In this document: in pieces, positions 8,266-19,747 of the stretch
How positions within the stretch are numbered: the stretch's first letter is position 1
Layout of the letters: each line of letters starts with the position of its first letter
From: Micromonospora pattaloongensis
GTDB taxonomy: Bacteria > Actinomycetota > Actinomycetes > Mycobacteriales > Micromonosporaceae
Direction of reading: 5' to 3'
Assembly: GCF_900107255.1 (NCBI RefSeq)
Contig: NZ_FNPH01000002.1
Span: 620,001-684,000, forward strand
DNA length: 64,000 bases
The notes under the pieces: generated by a model
What the model saw: only the letters and a program-made list of their open reading frames with translations
Told to the model about the DNA's origin: nothing
Database searches by the model: none
Made by a program: the position numbers and the translations under genes

Positions 8266-9628
8266 ACCGCCGCCGACCACTGCGACAGCCGGCGGCCTCT
8301 TCGACGGCGTACTCGCCGCCGGCCCGGTCCGGGCCGCGGTCGACGACCGGGCGTGGCTGCAGGCGCTGCTGGACGTCGAGGCCGCGCTCGCGCGCGCGCA
8401 GGCGGCGGCCGGGATGATCCCGGCCGGGTCCGCGGCGACGATCGCCGACGCGTGCCGCGCGGAACGCTTCGACGTCGCGCGACTGGGCACGGACGCGGCC
8501 GCCGGCGGCAACCCGGTGATCCCGCTGGTCCGCGCGCTGCGCGCCGCGGTCGATCCCGATACCGCCCGGCACGTGCACGCCGGGGCCACCAGCCAGGACA
8601 TCATGGACTCCGCCGCCATGCTGGTCGCCCGCAGGGCGCTCGCCGCCCTGACACCCGACCTGGTCGCGGCGGCCGACGCCGCCGCGCGGCTCGCGGCGGC
8701 ACACCGCGACACCCCGATGGCCGCCCGTACGCTGCTGCAACAGGCGCTGCCGACCACCTTCGGGCTGGTCGCCGCCGGCTGGCTGACCGCGCTCGACGAT
8801 GCGGTCGACCGGCTCGACCGGATCCGCGACGAACGGCTCGCCGTGCAGCTCGGCGGCGCGGCCGGCACGCTGGCCGCGCTCGACGGGCACGGCCCGACCG
8901 TCGTCGGGCTGCTCGCCGCCGAGCTGGGCCTCGCCGAGCCGACGCTGCCCTGGCACACCGACCGGAGCCGGATCGCGGAGCTGGCCGGCGCGCTCGGCGC
9001 CGCCGCGGGGACGCTCGGCAAGATCGCCCGGGACGTCACCCTGCTCGCCCAGACCGAGGTCGGCGAGCTCGTCGAGGGCCGCCCCGGCGGTTCGTCGACG
9101 CTGCCGCACAAGCGCAACCCGGTCGCCGCCGTCGCCGCCGTCGCGGCGGCCACCCAGGCGCCCGGCCTGGTCGCCACCCTGCTCGGCGCGATGATCCAGG
9201 AACACCAGCGCGCGGCGGGCGCCTGGCACGCCGAATGGCGACCGTTGCGCGCGCTGTTCGAGAGCGTCGGGTCCGCGGCGCACTGGCTGCGCGTCTGCCT
9301 CACGCAGGTGCGGGTGGACGCCGACCGGATGCGGTCCAACCTGGACGCCACCGGTGGGGCGCTGCTCGCCGAGCGGGTCAGCGGCGCGCTCGCCGGCACA
9401 ATCGGCCGGGGCTCGGCCAACGAGCTCGTCGCGGCGGCCGTGGCGCGGGCGGCGGAGCAGGCGGCCCCGCTCGCCGCGCAGCTCGCCGCCGAGCCGCGGA
9501 TCGCAGCCGCACTGTCGCGGCAGCAGATCGAGTCACTGTTGGAGCCCGCCGGTTATCTCGGCAGCGCGCCCGCGCTGACCGACCGGGCGCTGGCGCGGCA
9601 CGCGAGCCGAACGGAGGGCGCCCAGTGA
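8258..9628 (+). CDS. pcaB: 3-carboxy-cis,cis-muconate cycloisomerase
   Basis: Cyclises 3-carboxy-cis,cis-muconate to 4-carboxymuconolactone; 456 aa, fumarase/aspartase superfamily. Superfamily signatures are HAGATSQDIMD (107-117) and GGSSTLPHKRNP (277-288), the mobile loop with the catalytic serine. Its ATG lies inside the last codons of pcaG and its stop overlaps the pcaD GTG, so translation is probably continuous through the operon. Confidence 0.95.
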   Translation: MSEPPPTTATAGGLFDGVLAAGPVRAAVDDRAWLQALLDVEAALARAQAAAGMIPAGSAATIADACRAERFDVARLGTDAAAGGNPVIPLVRALRAAVDPDTARHVHAGATSQDIMDSAAMLVARRALAALTPDLVAAADAAARLAAAHRDTPMAARTLLQQALPTTFGLVAAGWLTALDDAVDRLDRIRDERLAVQLGGAAGTLAALDGHGPTVVGLLAAELGLAEPTLPWHTDRSRIAELAGALGAAAGTLGKIARDVTLLAQTEVGELVEGRPGGSSTLPHKRNPVAAVAAVAAATQAPGLVATLLGAMIQEHQRAAGAWHAEWRPLRALFESVGSAAHWLRVCLTQVRVDADRMRSNLDATGGALLAERVSGALAGTIGRGSANELVAAAVARAAEQAAPLAAQLAAEPRIAAALSRQQIESLLEPAGYLGSAPALTDRALARHASRTEGAQ

Positions 9629-10401
9629 GCGTGTCCCTGCACCATGTGGTCGAAGGGCCGGCCGACGCGCCCGTGCTGCTGCTCGGCAACAGCCTCGGCA
9701 GCACCCTGGCGATGTGGGAGCCGCAACTGCCGCGGCTGGCCGAACAGTTCCGGGTGGTCCGGTTCGACACCCGTGGGCACGGTCGCTCCCCCGTCCCCAC
9801 CGGCCCGTACGCCCTCGCGGACCTCGGCGGCGACGTGCTGGCCCTGCTCGACCGCCTCGGGGTCGCGCGGGCGCACTTCTGCGGGCTCTCGCTCGGCGGC
9901 ATGGTCGGGATGTGGCTGGCCGCGCACGCGCCGGAGCGGGTCGACCGGCTCGTGCTCTGCTGCACCTCCGCCCGGCTCGGCCCGCCCGAGGGCTGGGCCG
10001 AGCGCGCCCGCGCCGTCCGCGCGCAGGGCACCGTCGCCGTCGCCGACGCGGTGCTCCAGCGCTGGTTCACCCCCGGCTTCACCTCCCGGAAGCCGGACCG
10101 GGTCGCCGCGCTGCGGGCGATGGTCGCCCAGACCCCCGCGGAGGGGTACGCCGGCTGCTGCGAAGCGATCGCGGACATGGACCTGGAGCCGGTCCTGCCC
10201 CGGATCGCCGCGCCCACGCTCGTGATCGCCGGCGCCGACGACCCGGCGACCCCGCCGGCGCACGCCGAGACGATCGCCGCCGGGATTCCCGACGCCCGCG
10301 TAACGGTGCTGACCGACGCGGCGCATCTAGCCAATGTGGAGCAGTCCGATCGGGTGACCGACCTGATCATCACGCACCTGACCGGGAAGGAACAGTCGTG
10401 A
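9625..10401 (+). CDS. pcaD: 3-oxoadipate enol-lactone hydrolase
   Basis: Alpha/beta hydrolase, 258 aa, opening the enol-lactone to 3-oxoadipate. The catalytic triad is readable: S89 in GLSLG, D206 in AGADDPATP and H234 in AAHLAN. The start is GTG 9625, overlapping the pcaB stop. In many actinobacteria pcaD is fused to pcaC as pcaL. Here a stop codon separates them and the two frames overlap by four bases (10398-10401). Confidence 0.94.
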   Translation: MSVSLHHVVEGPADAPVLLLGNSLGSTLAMWEPQLPRLAEQFRVVRFDTRGHGRSPVPTGPYALADLGGDVLALLDRLGVARAHFCGLSLGGMVGMWLAAHAPERVDRLVLCCTSARLGPPEGWAERARAVRAQGTVAVADAVLQRWFTPGFTSRKPDRVAALRAMVAQTPAEGYAGCCEAIADMDLEPVLPRIAAPTLVIAGADDPATPPAHAETIAAGIPDARVTVLTDAAHLANVEQSDRVTDLIITHLTGKEQS

Positions 10402-10823
10402 CGGATCCGACCCACGAGGCGGGGATGGTGGTGCGCCGCGCCGTGCTCGGCGACGCCCACGTCGACCGCGCCGTCGCGCGCACCACCGAGTTCACCGCCG
10501 CGTTCCAGGACTTCATCACGCGGTACGCCTGGGGCTCGGTCTGGACGCGCGAGGGAATCGACCGGCGCACCCGCAGCTGCATCACGCTGGCCGTGCTCAC
10601 CGCGCTGCGCTGCGAGGACGAGCTGGCGATGCACGTACGGGCGGCGCGGCGCAACGGGCTGAGCCCCGAGGAGATCTCGGAGGTGCTGCTGCACACCGCG
10701 GTCTACGCCGGCGTGCCCGCCGCGAACACCGCGTTCGCGGTCGCGCAGCGGGTGCTGGCCGAGGAGAGCGGGGCGGACGGGGCCGCCGATCGGGCCACGC
10801 CGGACGGCCAGGGCCAGCGGTAG
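10398..10823 (+). CDS. pcaC: 4-carboxymuconolactone decarboxylase
   Basis: AhpD-like decarboxylase, 141 aa, producing the enol-lactone that PcaD hydrolyses. The family core C72/E73 and H79 is seen in RCEDELAMH. The start GTG 10398 overlaps the pcaD stop. The last 20 residues form a Gly/Ala/Asp-rich tail beyond the usual end. In reaction order it acts before PcaD although encoded after it, the same order as in fused PcaL. Confidence 0.93.
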   Translation: MTDPTHEAGMVVRRAVLGDAHVDRAVARTTEFTAAFQDFITRYAWGSVWTREGIDRRTRSCITLAVLTALRCEDELAMHVRAARRNGLSPEEISEVLLHTAVYAGVPAANTAFAVAQRVLAEESGADGAADRATPDGQGQR

Positions 10824-10835
10824 TGTTCCGGAACA
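10824..10835. promoter_or_regulatory. Palindrome TGTTCCGGAACA upstream of pcaR
   Basis: A perfect 12-base palindrome directly after the pcaC stop and 22 bases before the pcaR start. It contains the same GTTC and GAAC half-sites as the two pca operators but with a two-base spacer, and it has the TTCC/GGAA symmetry common in IclR-family sites. It is a candidate for autoregulation of pcaR. Confidence 0.45.
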
Positions 10836-10857
10836 TAGGGAGACGGGCGGTACGGGG

Positions 10858-11664
10858 ATGACCGAGCAGGGCCGGGAGGGCCATTTCGTCCAGTCCTTGG
10901 AGCGCGGCCTGGCGGTGATCCGGGCGTTCGACGCACAGCACCCGGAGCTGACGCTCAGCGAGGTCGCGCGGGTGTGCGACCTGACCCGCGCCGCCGCGCG
11001 ACGCTTTCTGCTCACCCTGGTCGACCTGGGCTACGTCCGCACCGACGGCCGGATGTTCTCGCTCACCCCGCGGGTGCTGGAGCTCGGCTACGCGTACCTC
11101 TCCAGCATCTCGCTGCCGGAGGTGGCCGAGCCGCACCTGGAACGGCTCGTCGCCCAGGTGCACGAGTCCTCGTCGGTCTGCGTGCTCGACGGCAACGACG
11201 CGGTCTACGTGTGCCGCGTGCCGACCTCCCGGATCATGACGGTCTCCATCAACGTCGGCACCCGCTTCCCCGCGTACGCGACGTCCGTCGGGCGGGTGCT
11301 GCTGGCGTACCTGCCCGACGACGAGCTGGAGGCGCGGCTGACCCGGATGGAGTTGCCGCCGCTGACCAGCCGCACCCTGACCACGGTCAAGGCGCTGCGG
11401 GCGGAGCTGATCCGGATCCGTGCCCAGGGCTACGCCATCGTCGACCAGGAGCTCGAGGAGGGGCTGCGCTCGGTGGCCGCGCCGATCCGTGACCGCAGCG
11501 GCAGCGTTGTCGCCGCGGTGAACATGTCGGTGCACGCCAGCCGCAACTCGATCGAGTCGATCCGCCGCGACATCCTGCCCCACCTGCTCGCCACCGCAGC
11601 GAAGATCGACGCCGATCTGCGGATCACCGCCCCGGCCCGCGCCACCCGGCTCATCGGCGCCTGA
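10858..11664 (+). CDS. pcaR: IclR-family regulator of the pca genes
   Basis: DNA-binding regulator, 268 aa. An N-terminal winged helix-turn-helix spans about residues 10-70 (LTLSEVARVCDLTRAAARRF). The C-terminal IclR effector domain follows, with HESSSVCVLDG, GTRFPAYATSVGRVLLAY and a Cys/Gly-poor pocket typical of PcaR/PcaU/PobR regulators. It lies 34 bases after pcaC on the same strand. The likely ligands are protocatechuate, 3-carboxymuconate or 3-oxoadipate; which of these cannot be told from sequence. The probable targets are the two GTTCG-N5-CGAAC sites at the head of the island. Confidence 0.9.
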   Translation: MTEQGREGHFVQSLERGLAVIRAFDAQHPELTLSEVARVCDLTRAAARRFLLTLVDLGYVRTDGRMFSLTPRVLELGYAYLSSISLPEVAEPHLERLVAQVHESSSVCVLDGNDAVYVCRVPTSRIMTVSINVGTRFPAYATSVGRVLLAYLPDDELEARLTRMELPPLTSRTLTTVKALRAELIRIRAQGYAIVDQELEEGLRSVAAPIRDRSGSVVAAVNMSVHASRNSIESIRRDILPHLLATAAKIDADLRITAPARATRLIGA

Positions 11665-11716
11665 CCGGCGCTCGCGCGGCGCACCGGCGGGGCGCGGTGG
11701 GGATAGGTTTGGCGGC

Positions 11717-11818
11717 ATGGCGCAGGCGCAGTTCACCAGGGAAACCGCGACCAGCGGCGCGTTCGTCCGCCAGCCCCACCGCGTCACCGGGTGGACCACG
11801 CCGCATGGACGTGGCTGA
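11717..11818 (+). pseudogene. 5' remnant of a glutathionyl-hydroquinone reductase-like (ECM4/YqjG) gene
   Basis: A 33-codon frame beginning MAQAQFTRETATSGAFVRQP and ending at TGA 11816. The E/T-T-S-G-x-FVRQ pattern is, from memory, the characteristic N-terminus of actinobacterial ECM4-type glutathione/mycothiol S-transferases, which are normally over 300 aa. Nothing of the catalytic CPW motif or later domain follows; the next gene begins inside the last codons. I read it as the leftover start of a deleted gene. It could instead be a short leader resembling that family by chance. Confidence 0.45.
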
Positions 11819-12446
11819 CCGGGCGCGCCGGATCGGCGCGGCCTGCGGCGGCGCGGCCATCGTCGCGGGTACCGCCGCGGTGATCGTGGCGCTGGCGGCC
11901 GGGCCGGCGCCCGGGCTCGCCGGGTACGTCAGCGAGGCGGGCGTCGCGGGGCATCCACAGGCGTCGACGTACCGGCTCGGGATCGGGTCGCTGGTCGCCG
12001 GACTGCTGCTGCTCGCCGCGGCCGTGCCGACATCGCGGGCGGTCGCCGCGCTGCTGGCCGCGGCGGCCGCGGGCATCGCCGTCTCCGGCGCCGTCCCCTG
12101 CACGGCGGGGTGTCCGCTGCCGCCGGCGTCCCGCTCGACCCCGGCCGACCTGGCGCACGCCGCGGTGAGCATCGCCGCCGTCGCCGCGCTGGTGCTCGCC
12201 CCGGTGCTCGCGGCGCACGCCCCCGCGGCGGCGCCCGGTTGGCGCCGCTGGTCGGCGCGGACCGCGCTCGTCGCGCTGCCGCTGTCGGCGGCGTACCCGC
12301 CGGCCTTCCTGCTCGTCGGGCGGGGCCTCCTGCTCGGGCTGCTGGAGCGGCTGCTGTTGCTCGTCGTCGCGTGGTGGCTGCTGGCCACCGCGGCGATCGC
12401 GGCGCGCCGCCCCGGCGGGACGGAACATTCCCGATCTTCCTTGTAA
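11805..12446 (+). CDS. Small integral membrane protein, DUF998-like
   Basis: 213 aa from ATG 11805, with about six hydrophobic segments separated by short loops, including ACGGAAIVAGTAAVIVALAAG near the N-terminus and ALVLAPVLAAHA later. A pair of cysteines in the central loop (PCTAGCPLPP) could form a periplasmic disulfide. The layout suggests the DUF998 family, whose function is unknown. No ribosome site is obvious and the start lies inside the ECM4-like remnant, so the upstream promoter may have been captured from that gene. Confidence 0.6.
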   Translation: MDVADRARRIGAACGGAAIVAGTAAVIVALAAGPAPGLAGYVSEAGVAGHPQASTYRLGIGSLVAGLLLLAAAVPTSRAVAALLAAAAAGIAVSGAVPCTAGCPLPPASRSTPADLAHAAVSIAAVAALVLAPVLAAHAPAAAPGWRRWSARTALVALPLSAAYPPAFLLVGRGLLLGLLERLLLLVVAWWLLATAAIAARRPGGTEHSRSSL

Positions 12447-12506
12447 GGACCGTCACGGGTCAGCCACTTTCGATCCCCGCCCGGTGAGGCGTACCGTCAA
12501 GCCGCT

Positions 12507-12584
12507 ATGACCAACGTCTGGTTCCTGACCGTGCGCCTGTACGTCGATCTCCGACTGCAGGCCAGCGCCGGCTGTCGCGCGTAA
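12507..12584 (+). CDS. Leader peptide of the cysteine-responsive type
   Basis: A 25-codon frame, MTNVWFLTVRLYVDLRLQAS then AGCRA, ending in TAA at 12582. The LYVDL...CR ending matches my recollection of short leader peptides placed before sulfur and cysteine genes in actinobacteria, where ribosome stalling at the terminal Cys codon senses cysteine. A possible -10, TACCGT (12492-12497), lies ten bases before the ATG, so the message would be almost leaderless. It sits 48 bases upstream of the symporter gene. Confidence 0.6.
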   Translation: MTNVWFLTVRLYVDLRLQASAGCRA

Positions 12585-12632
12585 CCCGCTCCCGCGTACG
12601 CCCGACCCCCACCCAGACGCCCTGGAGTCGTC

Positions 12633-15043
<2,411 letters not shown>

Positions 15044-15049
15044 CATGAC

Positions 15050-15090
15050 ACGCGACAGGCCCCTCCCGCCGTGGGAGGGGCCTGTCGCGT
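15050..15090. terminator. Bidirectional terminator hairpin
   Basis: An 18-base perfect stem (15050-15067 with 15073-15090), loop of five bases, G+C-rich, between convergent genes. It begins seven bases after the oxidoreductase stop, and its right arm touches the stop codon of the acetyltransferase. Confidence 0.85.
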
Positions 15091-15935
15091 CAGAACAGCA
15101 CGGTGGCGAAGGCGCCGACCTCGCGGAAACCGCACCGGCGGTAGAGCCGGCGGGCCGCCACGTTGTAGTGGTTGACGTAGAGGGAGAGGGTCGGGGCGAC
15201 CCGGCCCAGCGCGTCCGCCATGACCGCCGCCATCGCGCCGGCGGCCAGCCCCCGCCCCCGCCAGGCGGGCGCGACCCAGACGCCCTGGATCTGCGCGGTG
15301 TGCCGGGTGACAATCGCCAGCTCCGCCTTGAAGAGCACCTCGCCGTCGACGATCAGCGCGTACGCCCGCCGCGCCCGGACCAGATCGGTGACGCGGCGGC
15401 GATAGCTGCGCCCGCCGTCGCCGGCCAGCGGCGACGCCCCGACCTCCTCGGTGTACATCGCCACCGACGCCGGGAAGAGCAGGTCGACCTCGGTCATGCC
15501 GACGAGCCGGACCCGGGGGTCGGGCGGCACCTCCGGCGGGGCGTCCGCGACGAGCAGCGGCTGGTCCTCCCGGATGTCCCGGGCCGGCCCCCACCGTGGC
15601 GACAGCAGCTCCCAGAGCCCGAGCACGGCGTCGGCGCGCCCCACGATCGACGAGCAGATCCGCTCCTCCGCGCCGAGCCGCTCGGCGAACGCCTCGACGG
15701 CGGGCCGGGAGGCGCAGACCGGGGTGAGGTGCCCACCTGACCAGCAGATCGACTCGATCCGGCGGCGGGCGCCGTAGCCGAAGATGCGGCCCTCGGCGCG
15801 CCACCAGGACAGGCCGTGCGCCGCGACCCGCTCGGCCACCTGCGCGGCCGCGTAGGGATCCTGGTCGAGCAGTCGCTCGACCGCTCCACGCTCGCCCTCA
15901 CCGAGCTGCCGTACCGGCGCCATCAGCACGCCCAT
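15090..15935 (-). CDS. GNAT family N-acetyltransferase with DUF4081 domain (Rv2867c-like)
   Basis: 281 aa from ATG 15935. An N-terminal DUF4081 region (about 1-130) precedes a C-terminal GNAT fold whose acetyl-CoA loop is seen in VAPAWRGRGLAAGAM, followed by LYVNHYNVAARRLYRRCGF. It sits downstream of ispG-rip1-dxr, the same order as Rv2867c-gcpE-rip1-dxr in Mycobacterium tuberculosis. The substrate is unknown. The frame is open for 32 codons further upstream but those codons look non-coding; ATG 15923 is a second candidate start. Confidence 0.85.
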   Translation of the reverse strand: MGVLMAPVRQLGEGERGAVERLLDQDPYAAAQVAERVAAHGLSWWRAEGRIFGYGARRRIESICWSGGHLTPVCASRPAVEAFAERLGAEERICSSIVGRADAVLGLWELLSPRWGPARDIREDQPLLVADAPPEVPPDPRVRLVGMTEVDLLFPASVAMYTEEVGASPLAGDGGRSYRRRVTDLVRARRAYALIVDGEVLFKAELAIVTRHTAQIQGVWVAPAWRGRGLAAGAMAAVMADALGRVAPTLSLYVNHYNVAARRLYRRCGFREVGAFATVLF

Positions 15936-16061
15936 CAGCCTGCCAGATCCCGCCCCCGCGGGTAGCACCGCCGTCGTTACCCACCCGGTCGAGGGGCGCA
16001 CCTCAGCCCGAAATGCCGGCCGGCTCCCCACCCCACCGTGTTGAGCAGAGCCGCGACCTCG

Positions 16062-17234
16062 TCAGTGAACCGTGACCGTGGGGCCGGTGATCAGCTCGCG
16101 CAGCTCCTCCGGGAGCTCGGCGCCCATCTGGTCGGCGAGGCGCAGCGCCTCCTCCACCAGCGTCTCGACGATCTGCGACTCCGGCACCGTCTTGATGACC
16201 TCGCCCTTGACGAAGATCTGCCCCTTGCCGTTGCCGGAGGCCACCCCGAGGTCCGCCTCGCGCGCCTCCCCCGGACCGTTCACCACGCAGCCCATCACCG
16301 CGACCCGCAGCGGCACCGGCAGGCCCTCCAGCGCGGCCGTCACCTGCTCGGCGAGGGTGTAGACGTCCACCTGGGCGCGCCCGCAGGACGGGCAGGACAC
16401 GATCTCCAGGCCGCGCTCGCGCAGGCCCAGCGACTCCAGGATGGCGTTACCGACCTTGATCTCCTCCACCGGCGGCGCCGAGAGCGAGACGCGGATCGTG
16501 TCGCCGATCCCCTCGGCGAGCAGCGCGCCGAACGCCACCGCCGACTTGATCGTGCCCTGGAAGGCCGGGCCGGCCTCGGTGACGCCGAGGTGCAGCGGGT
16601 AGTCGCACCGCTCCGCGAGCTGCCGGTACGCGCGGATCATCACCACCGGGTCGTTGTGCTTCACCGAGATCTTGATGTCCCGGAAGCCGTGCTCCTCGAA
16701 GAGCGAGCACTCCCACAGCGCCGACTCGACCAGCGCCTCCGCCGTCGCCTTGCCGTACTTGGCGAGCAGCCGCTTGTCCAGCGACCCGGCGTTGACGCCG
16801 ATCCGGATCGGCACGCCCGCGTCGGAGGCCGCCTTGGCGATCTCCTTCACCTTGTCGTCGAACTGCCGGATGTTGCCCGGGTTGACCCGGACCGCCGCGC
16901 AGCCCGCGTCGATCGCGGCGAACACGTACTTCGGCTGGAAGTGAATGTCGGCGATCACCGGGATCTGCGACTTCTTCGCGATCGCCGGCAGCGCCAACAC
17001 GTCGTCCTGGGACGGCACCGCCACCCGGACGATCTGGCAACCGGCCGCGGTGAGCTCCGCGATCTGCTGCAGGGTCGCGTTGATGTCGGCGGTCAGCGTG
17101 GTGGTCATGGACTGCACCGACACCGGGGCGCCGCCACCGACCGGCACCGAGCCGACCATGATCTGCCGGCTCTTGCGGCGGGGCGCCAACTGCGGCGCGG
17201 GCGCGGCGGGCATACCGAGACTGACAGCGGTCAC
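16062..17234 (-). CDS. ispG: 4-hydroxy-3-methylbut-2-en-1-yl diphosphate synthase
   Basis: Penultimate enzyme of the methylerythritol phosphate pathway; 390 aa, a [4Fe-4S] enzyme. It has the N-terminal TIM barrel ([18 protein letters not shown]) and a C-terminal iron-sulfur domain with cluster cysteines in CPSCGR and [11 protein letters not shown] plus the adjacent glutamate. I chose GTG 17234 because GGTGAG lies seven bases upstream. GTG 17246, overlapping the rip1 stop, is the alternative and adds four residues. Confidence 0.95.
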   Translation of the reverse strand: MTAVSLGMPAAPAPQLAPRRKSRQIMVGSVPVGGGAPVSVQSMTTTLTADINATLQQIAELTAAGCQIVRVAVPSQDDVLALPAIAKKSQIPVIADIHFQPKYVFAAIDAGCAAVRVNPGNIRQFDDKVKEIAKAASDAGVPIRIGVNAGSLDKRLLAKYGKATAEALVESALWECSLFEEHGFRDIKISVKHNDPVVMIRAYRQLAERCDYPLHLGVTEAGPAFQGTIKSAVAFGALLAEGIGDTIRVSLSAPPVEEIKVGNAILESLGLRERGLEIVSCPSCGRAQVDVYTLAEQVTAALEGLPVPLRVAVMGCVVNGPGEAREADLGVASGNGKGQIFVKGEVIKTVPESQIVETLVEEALRLADQMGAELPEELRELITGPTVTVH

Positions 17235-17242
17235 TTGGGCAC

Positions 17243-18493
17243 TCACCTTGAGAAGAGCGTGATGGGGTTGACGACGTCCGCGGTGACGGTCAGCAGCGTG
17301 AAGACGCCGCCGATCAGGATCACCGCGTACGTGAGGGGCATCAGTTTGAAGTAGTCGACGCGGCCGGGGTCGGGCTTGCCGAGCCGGGCGAAGACCCACG
17401 ACCGGGCCCGCTCGAACCAGGCGATCGCGATGTGGCCGCCGTCGAGGGGCAGCAGGGGCAGCAGGTTGAAGACCCCGACGAAGAAGTTCAGCGAGATGAA
17501 GAGGAAGACGAGGATCTGCCAGACCCCGTTCTCCAGCGCCTCACCGCCGAGGCGGCTCGCGCCGACCACGCTGATCGGGGTGTCGACGTCGCGCTCCGCC
17601 CCGGTGATCGCCGCCCAGAGCGCCGGCACCTTCTCCGGGATCCGCTTCATCGCGTGGTACGTGCCCACCGCCATGTCGCCGGTGTAGCGCGCCGTCGCGC
17701 CGATCGCGTCGACCGGGCCGTACGTCACCGTCGCCGGCTTCTGGATGGTCAGCTCGACGCCGAGCGCGGACACCGTGCTCTTCGGGCCGTTGGGATCGCC
17801 CACCGGCGCCCGCTGCACCGCGGCCAACTCGACGTCGACGCGCCCGGGCGTGCCGTCGCGGACGTAGTCGATCTTCGCCTTGCCGGGCGGCGTGTTGCGC
17901 ACCGTCTGGGTCATCTCGCCCCAGGTCGCGACCGGCGTGCCGTTGACCGCGGTGATCCGGTCGCCGTCGCGGAGGTTGGCGGCCCTGGCCGGGCTGGCCG
18001 GGTCGCCGGGCTGGCAGCCGGCCCGGGTGGGCTGCTGCGCGTAGACGCAGTCGGTCACCGCGATCACCGCGGGCTCCTGCCGAATCTCGGCCTCGGTCGT
18101 GGGCAGGTCGGGGTTGGGCAGTCCGACGAACATGGCCGCGAACCACGCGGCGATCAGCGCGAGCGCGAAGTGGGTGATGGAACCGGAGGCCATCACGATG
18201 GTCCGCTTCCAGACCGGGAAGCGCCACATCGCGCGCGGCTCGTCGGCCGGATCGACATCGTCGTCCTGCGGCGTCATTCCGACGATCTTGCAGAACCCGC
18301 CGAGCGGGATCGCCTTGAGGCCGTACTCGGTCTCGCCCCGCCTGAACGACCAGACCGTGGGGCCGAAACCGACGAAGTAACGGGTGACCTTCATCCCGAA
18401 GCGCTTGGCCGTGAGCATGTGACCGGCCTCGTGCAGGCTTACCGAGATCAGGATCCCCAGGGCGATGATCGCCGTCCCGAGCACGTACAGCAT
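17243..18493 (-). CDS. rip1: Site-2 intramembrane zinc metalloprotease, RseP/Rip1 family
   Basis: 416 aa. The zinc motif HEAGH is at 21-25 in the first membrane helix. A PDZ domain with a long insertion lies near the middle ([18 protein letters not shown]), and the second active-site motif LPLDGGH is near the C-terminus. In mycobacteria Rip1 cleaves anti-sigma factors and cell-envelope regulators. Its ATG shares one base with the dxr stop (TGATG), and ispG follows, so a regulatory protease is co-expressed with isoprenoid synthesis as in mycobacteria. Confidence 0.95.
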   Translation of the reverse strand: MLYVLGTAIIALGILISVSLHEAGHMLTAKRFGMKVTRYFVGFGPTVWSFRRGETEYGLKAIPLGGFCKIVGMTPQDDDVDPADEPRAMWRFPVWKRTIVMASGSITHFALALIAAWFAAMFVGLPNPDLPTTEAEIRQEPAVIAVTDCVYAQQPTRAGCQPGDPASPARAANLRDGDRITAVNGTPVATWGEMTQTVRNTPPGKAKIDYVRDGTPGRVDVELAAVQRAPVGDPNGPKSTVSALGVELTIQKPATVTYGPVDAIGATARYTGDMAVGTYHAMKRIPEKVPALWAAITGAERDVDTPISVVGASRLGGEALENGVWQILVFLFISLNFFVGVFNLLPLLPLDGGHIAIAWFERARSWVFARLGKPDPGRVDYFKLMPLTYAVILIGGVFTLLTVTADVVNPITLFSR

Positions 18494-19704
18494 CAAGCTC
18501 CCCTCGCCGCCGTCTGAATGAGTTCCTGGGCACGTGCGCGCGCCCAGGATTCGGCGGCGAGCACGTCTTCGACGGTACCCGGTTCGTCGAAGTCCGGCGC
18601 CACCTGCAACACCCGTTCCAGGGTCTCCACGATGCCGAGGAACGGCAGTCGCCCGGCCATGAACGCCGCCACGCACTCCTCGTTGGCCGCGTTGTAGATC
18701 GCCGGCCGGCAGCGCCCCGCGGCGCCGGCCTGCTTCGCCAGCCGCACGGCGGGGAAGACCTCGTCGTCGAGCGGCTGGAACTCCCAGGTGTGCGCCGTGG
18801 TCCAGTCGACCGCGGGCGCGGCGTCGGCCACCCGGTCGGGCCAGCCCAGCGCGAGCGCGATCGGCAGCCGCATGTCCGGCGGGCTGGCCTGGGCGATGGT
18901 CGACCCGTCGACGAACTCGACCATCGAATGGATCACCGACTGCGGGTGGACGACGACCTGGATGTCGTCGTAGGCGATGTCGAACAGCTCATGCGCCTCG
19001 ATCACCTCCAGCGCCTTGTTCACCAGGGTCGCCGAGTTGATCGTGACGACGGGCCCCATGTTCCAGGTCGGATGCGCCAGCGCCTGCTCCGGCGTGACCC
19101 CGGTCAGCTCCTCCCGCCGCCGCCCCCGGAACGGGCCGCCGCTGGCGGTCACGACCAGGCGCCGCACCTCCGCGGGGGCGCCGGAGCGCAGGCACTGGGC
19201 CAGCGCGCTGTGCTCCGAGTCGACCGGCACGATCTGCCCCGGCCGCGTCACCGCGGCGCGCACGACGGGCCCGCCGGCGATCAGGGACTCCTTGTTGGCG
19301 AGCGCGAGCGTACGCCCGGCGCGCAGCGCCGCCAGGGTCGGCGCGAGCCCCAGCGAGCCGACGACCCCGTTGAGCACGACGTCGCAGGGCCACTCGGCCA
19401 GCTCGGCCATGGCGTTCGGGCCGGCGAGGATCTTCGGGATCCGGAAGTCGCCGGTGGCGTACCCCCGCTTGGCGGCCTCGGCGTAGAACGCCAGCTGCAG
19501 ATCCTGGGCGGCGGACGCCTTCGCGACCCCGACCACCTCGACGCCGAGCTCGAGCGCCTGGGCGGCGAGAAGCCCGACGTTGCCGCCGCCGGCGCCGAGC
19601 CCGACGACGCGGAAACGCTCCGGGTTGCGCCGGACGATGTCGATCGCCTGCGTGCCGATCGAGCCGGTGGAGCCGAGCAGAACGATCTCGCGGGGTGGGG
19701 TCAC
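18493..19704 (-). CDS. dxr: 1-deoxy-D-xylulose 5-phosphate reductoisomerase
   Basis: First committed step of the MEP pathway; 403 aa from GTG 19704. The NADPH-binding motif [11 protein letters not shown] is at the N-terminus. [20 protein letters not shown] and TASGGPFRG carry the metal- and substrate-binding residues, and [17 protein letters not shown] is the family signature. It heads the dxr-rip1-ispG-GNAT string. Confidence 0.96.
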   Translation of the reverse strand: MTPPREIVLLGSTGSIGTQAIDIVRRNPERFRVVGLGAGGGNVGLLAAQALELGVEVVGVAKASAAQDLQLAFYAEAAKRGYATGDFRIPKILAGPNAMAELAEWPCDVVLNGVVGSLGLAPTLAALRAGRTLALANKESLIAGGPVVRAAVTRPGQIVPVDSEHSALAQCLRSGAPAEVRRLVVTASGGPFRGRRREELTGVTPEQALAHPTWNMGPVVTINSATLVNKALEVIEAHELFDIAYDDIQVVVHPQSVIHSMVEFVDGSTIAQASPPDMRLPIALALGWPDRVADAAPAVDWTTAHTWEFQPLDDEVFPAVRLAKQAGAAGRCRPAIYNAANEECVAAFMAGRLPFLGIVETLERVLQVAPDFDEPGTVEDVLAAESWARARAQELIQTAARGA

Positions 19705-19747
19705 GCCCTCATTCTCCCTGAAGCCGTTCGACCGCCTTCTGCGAGCC

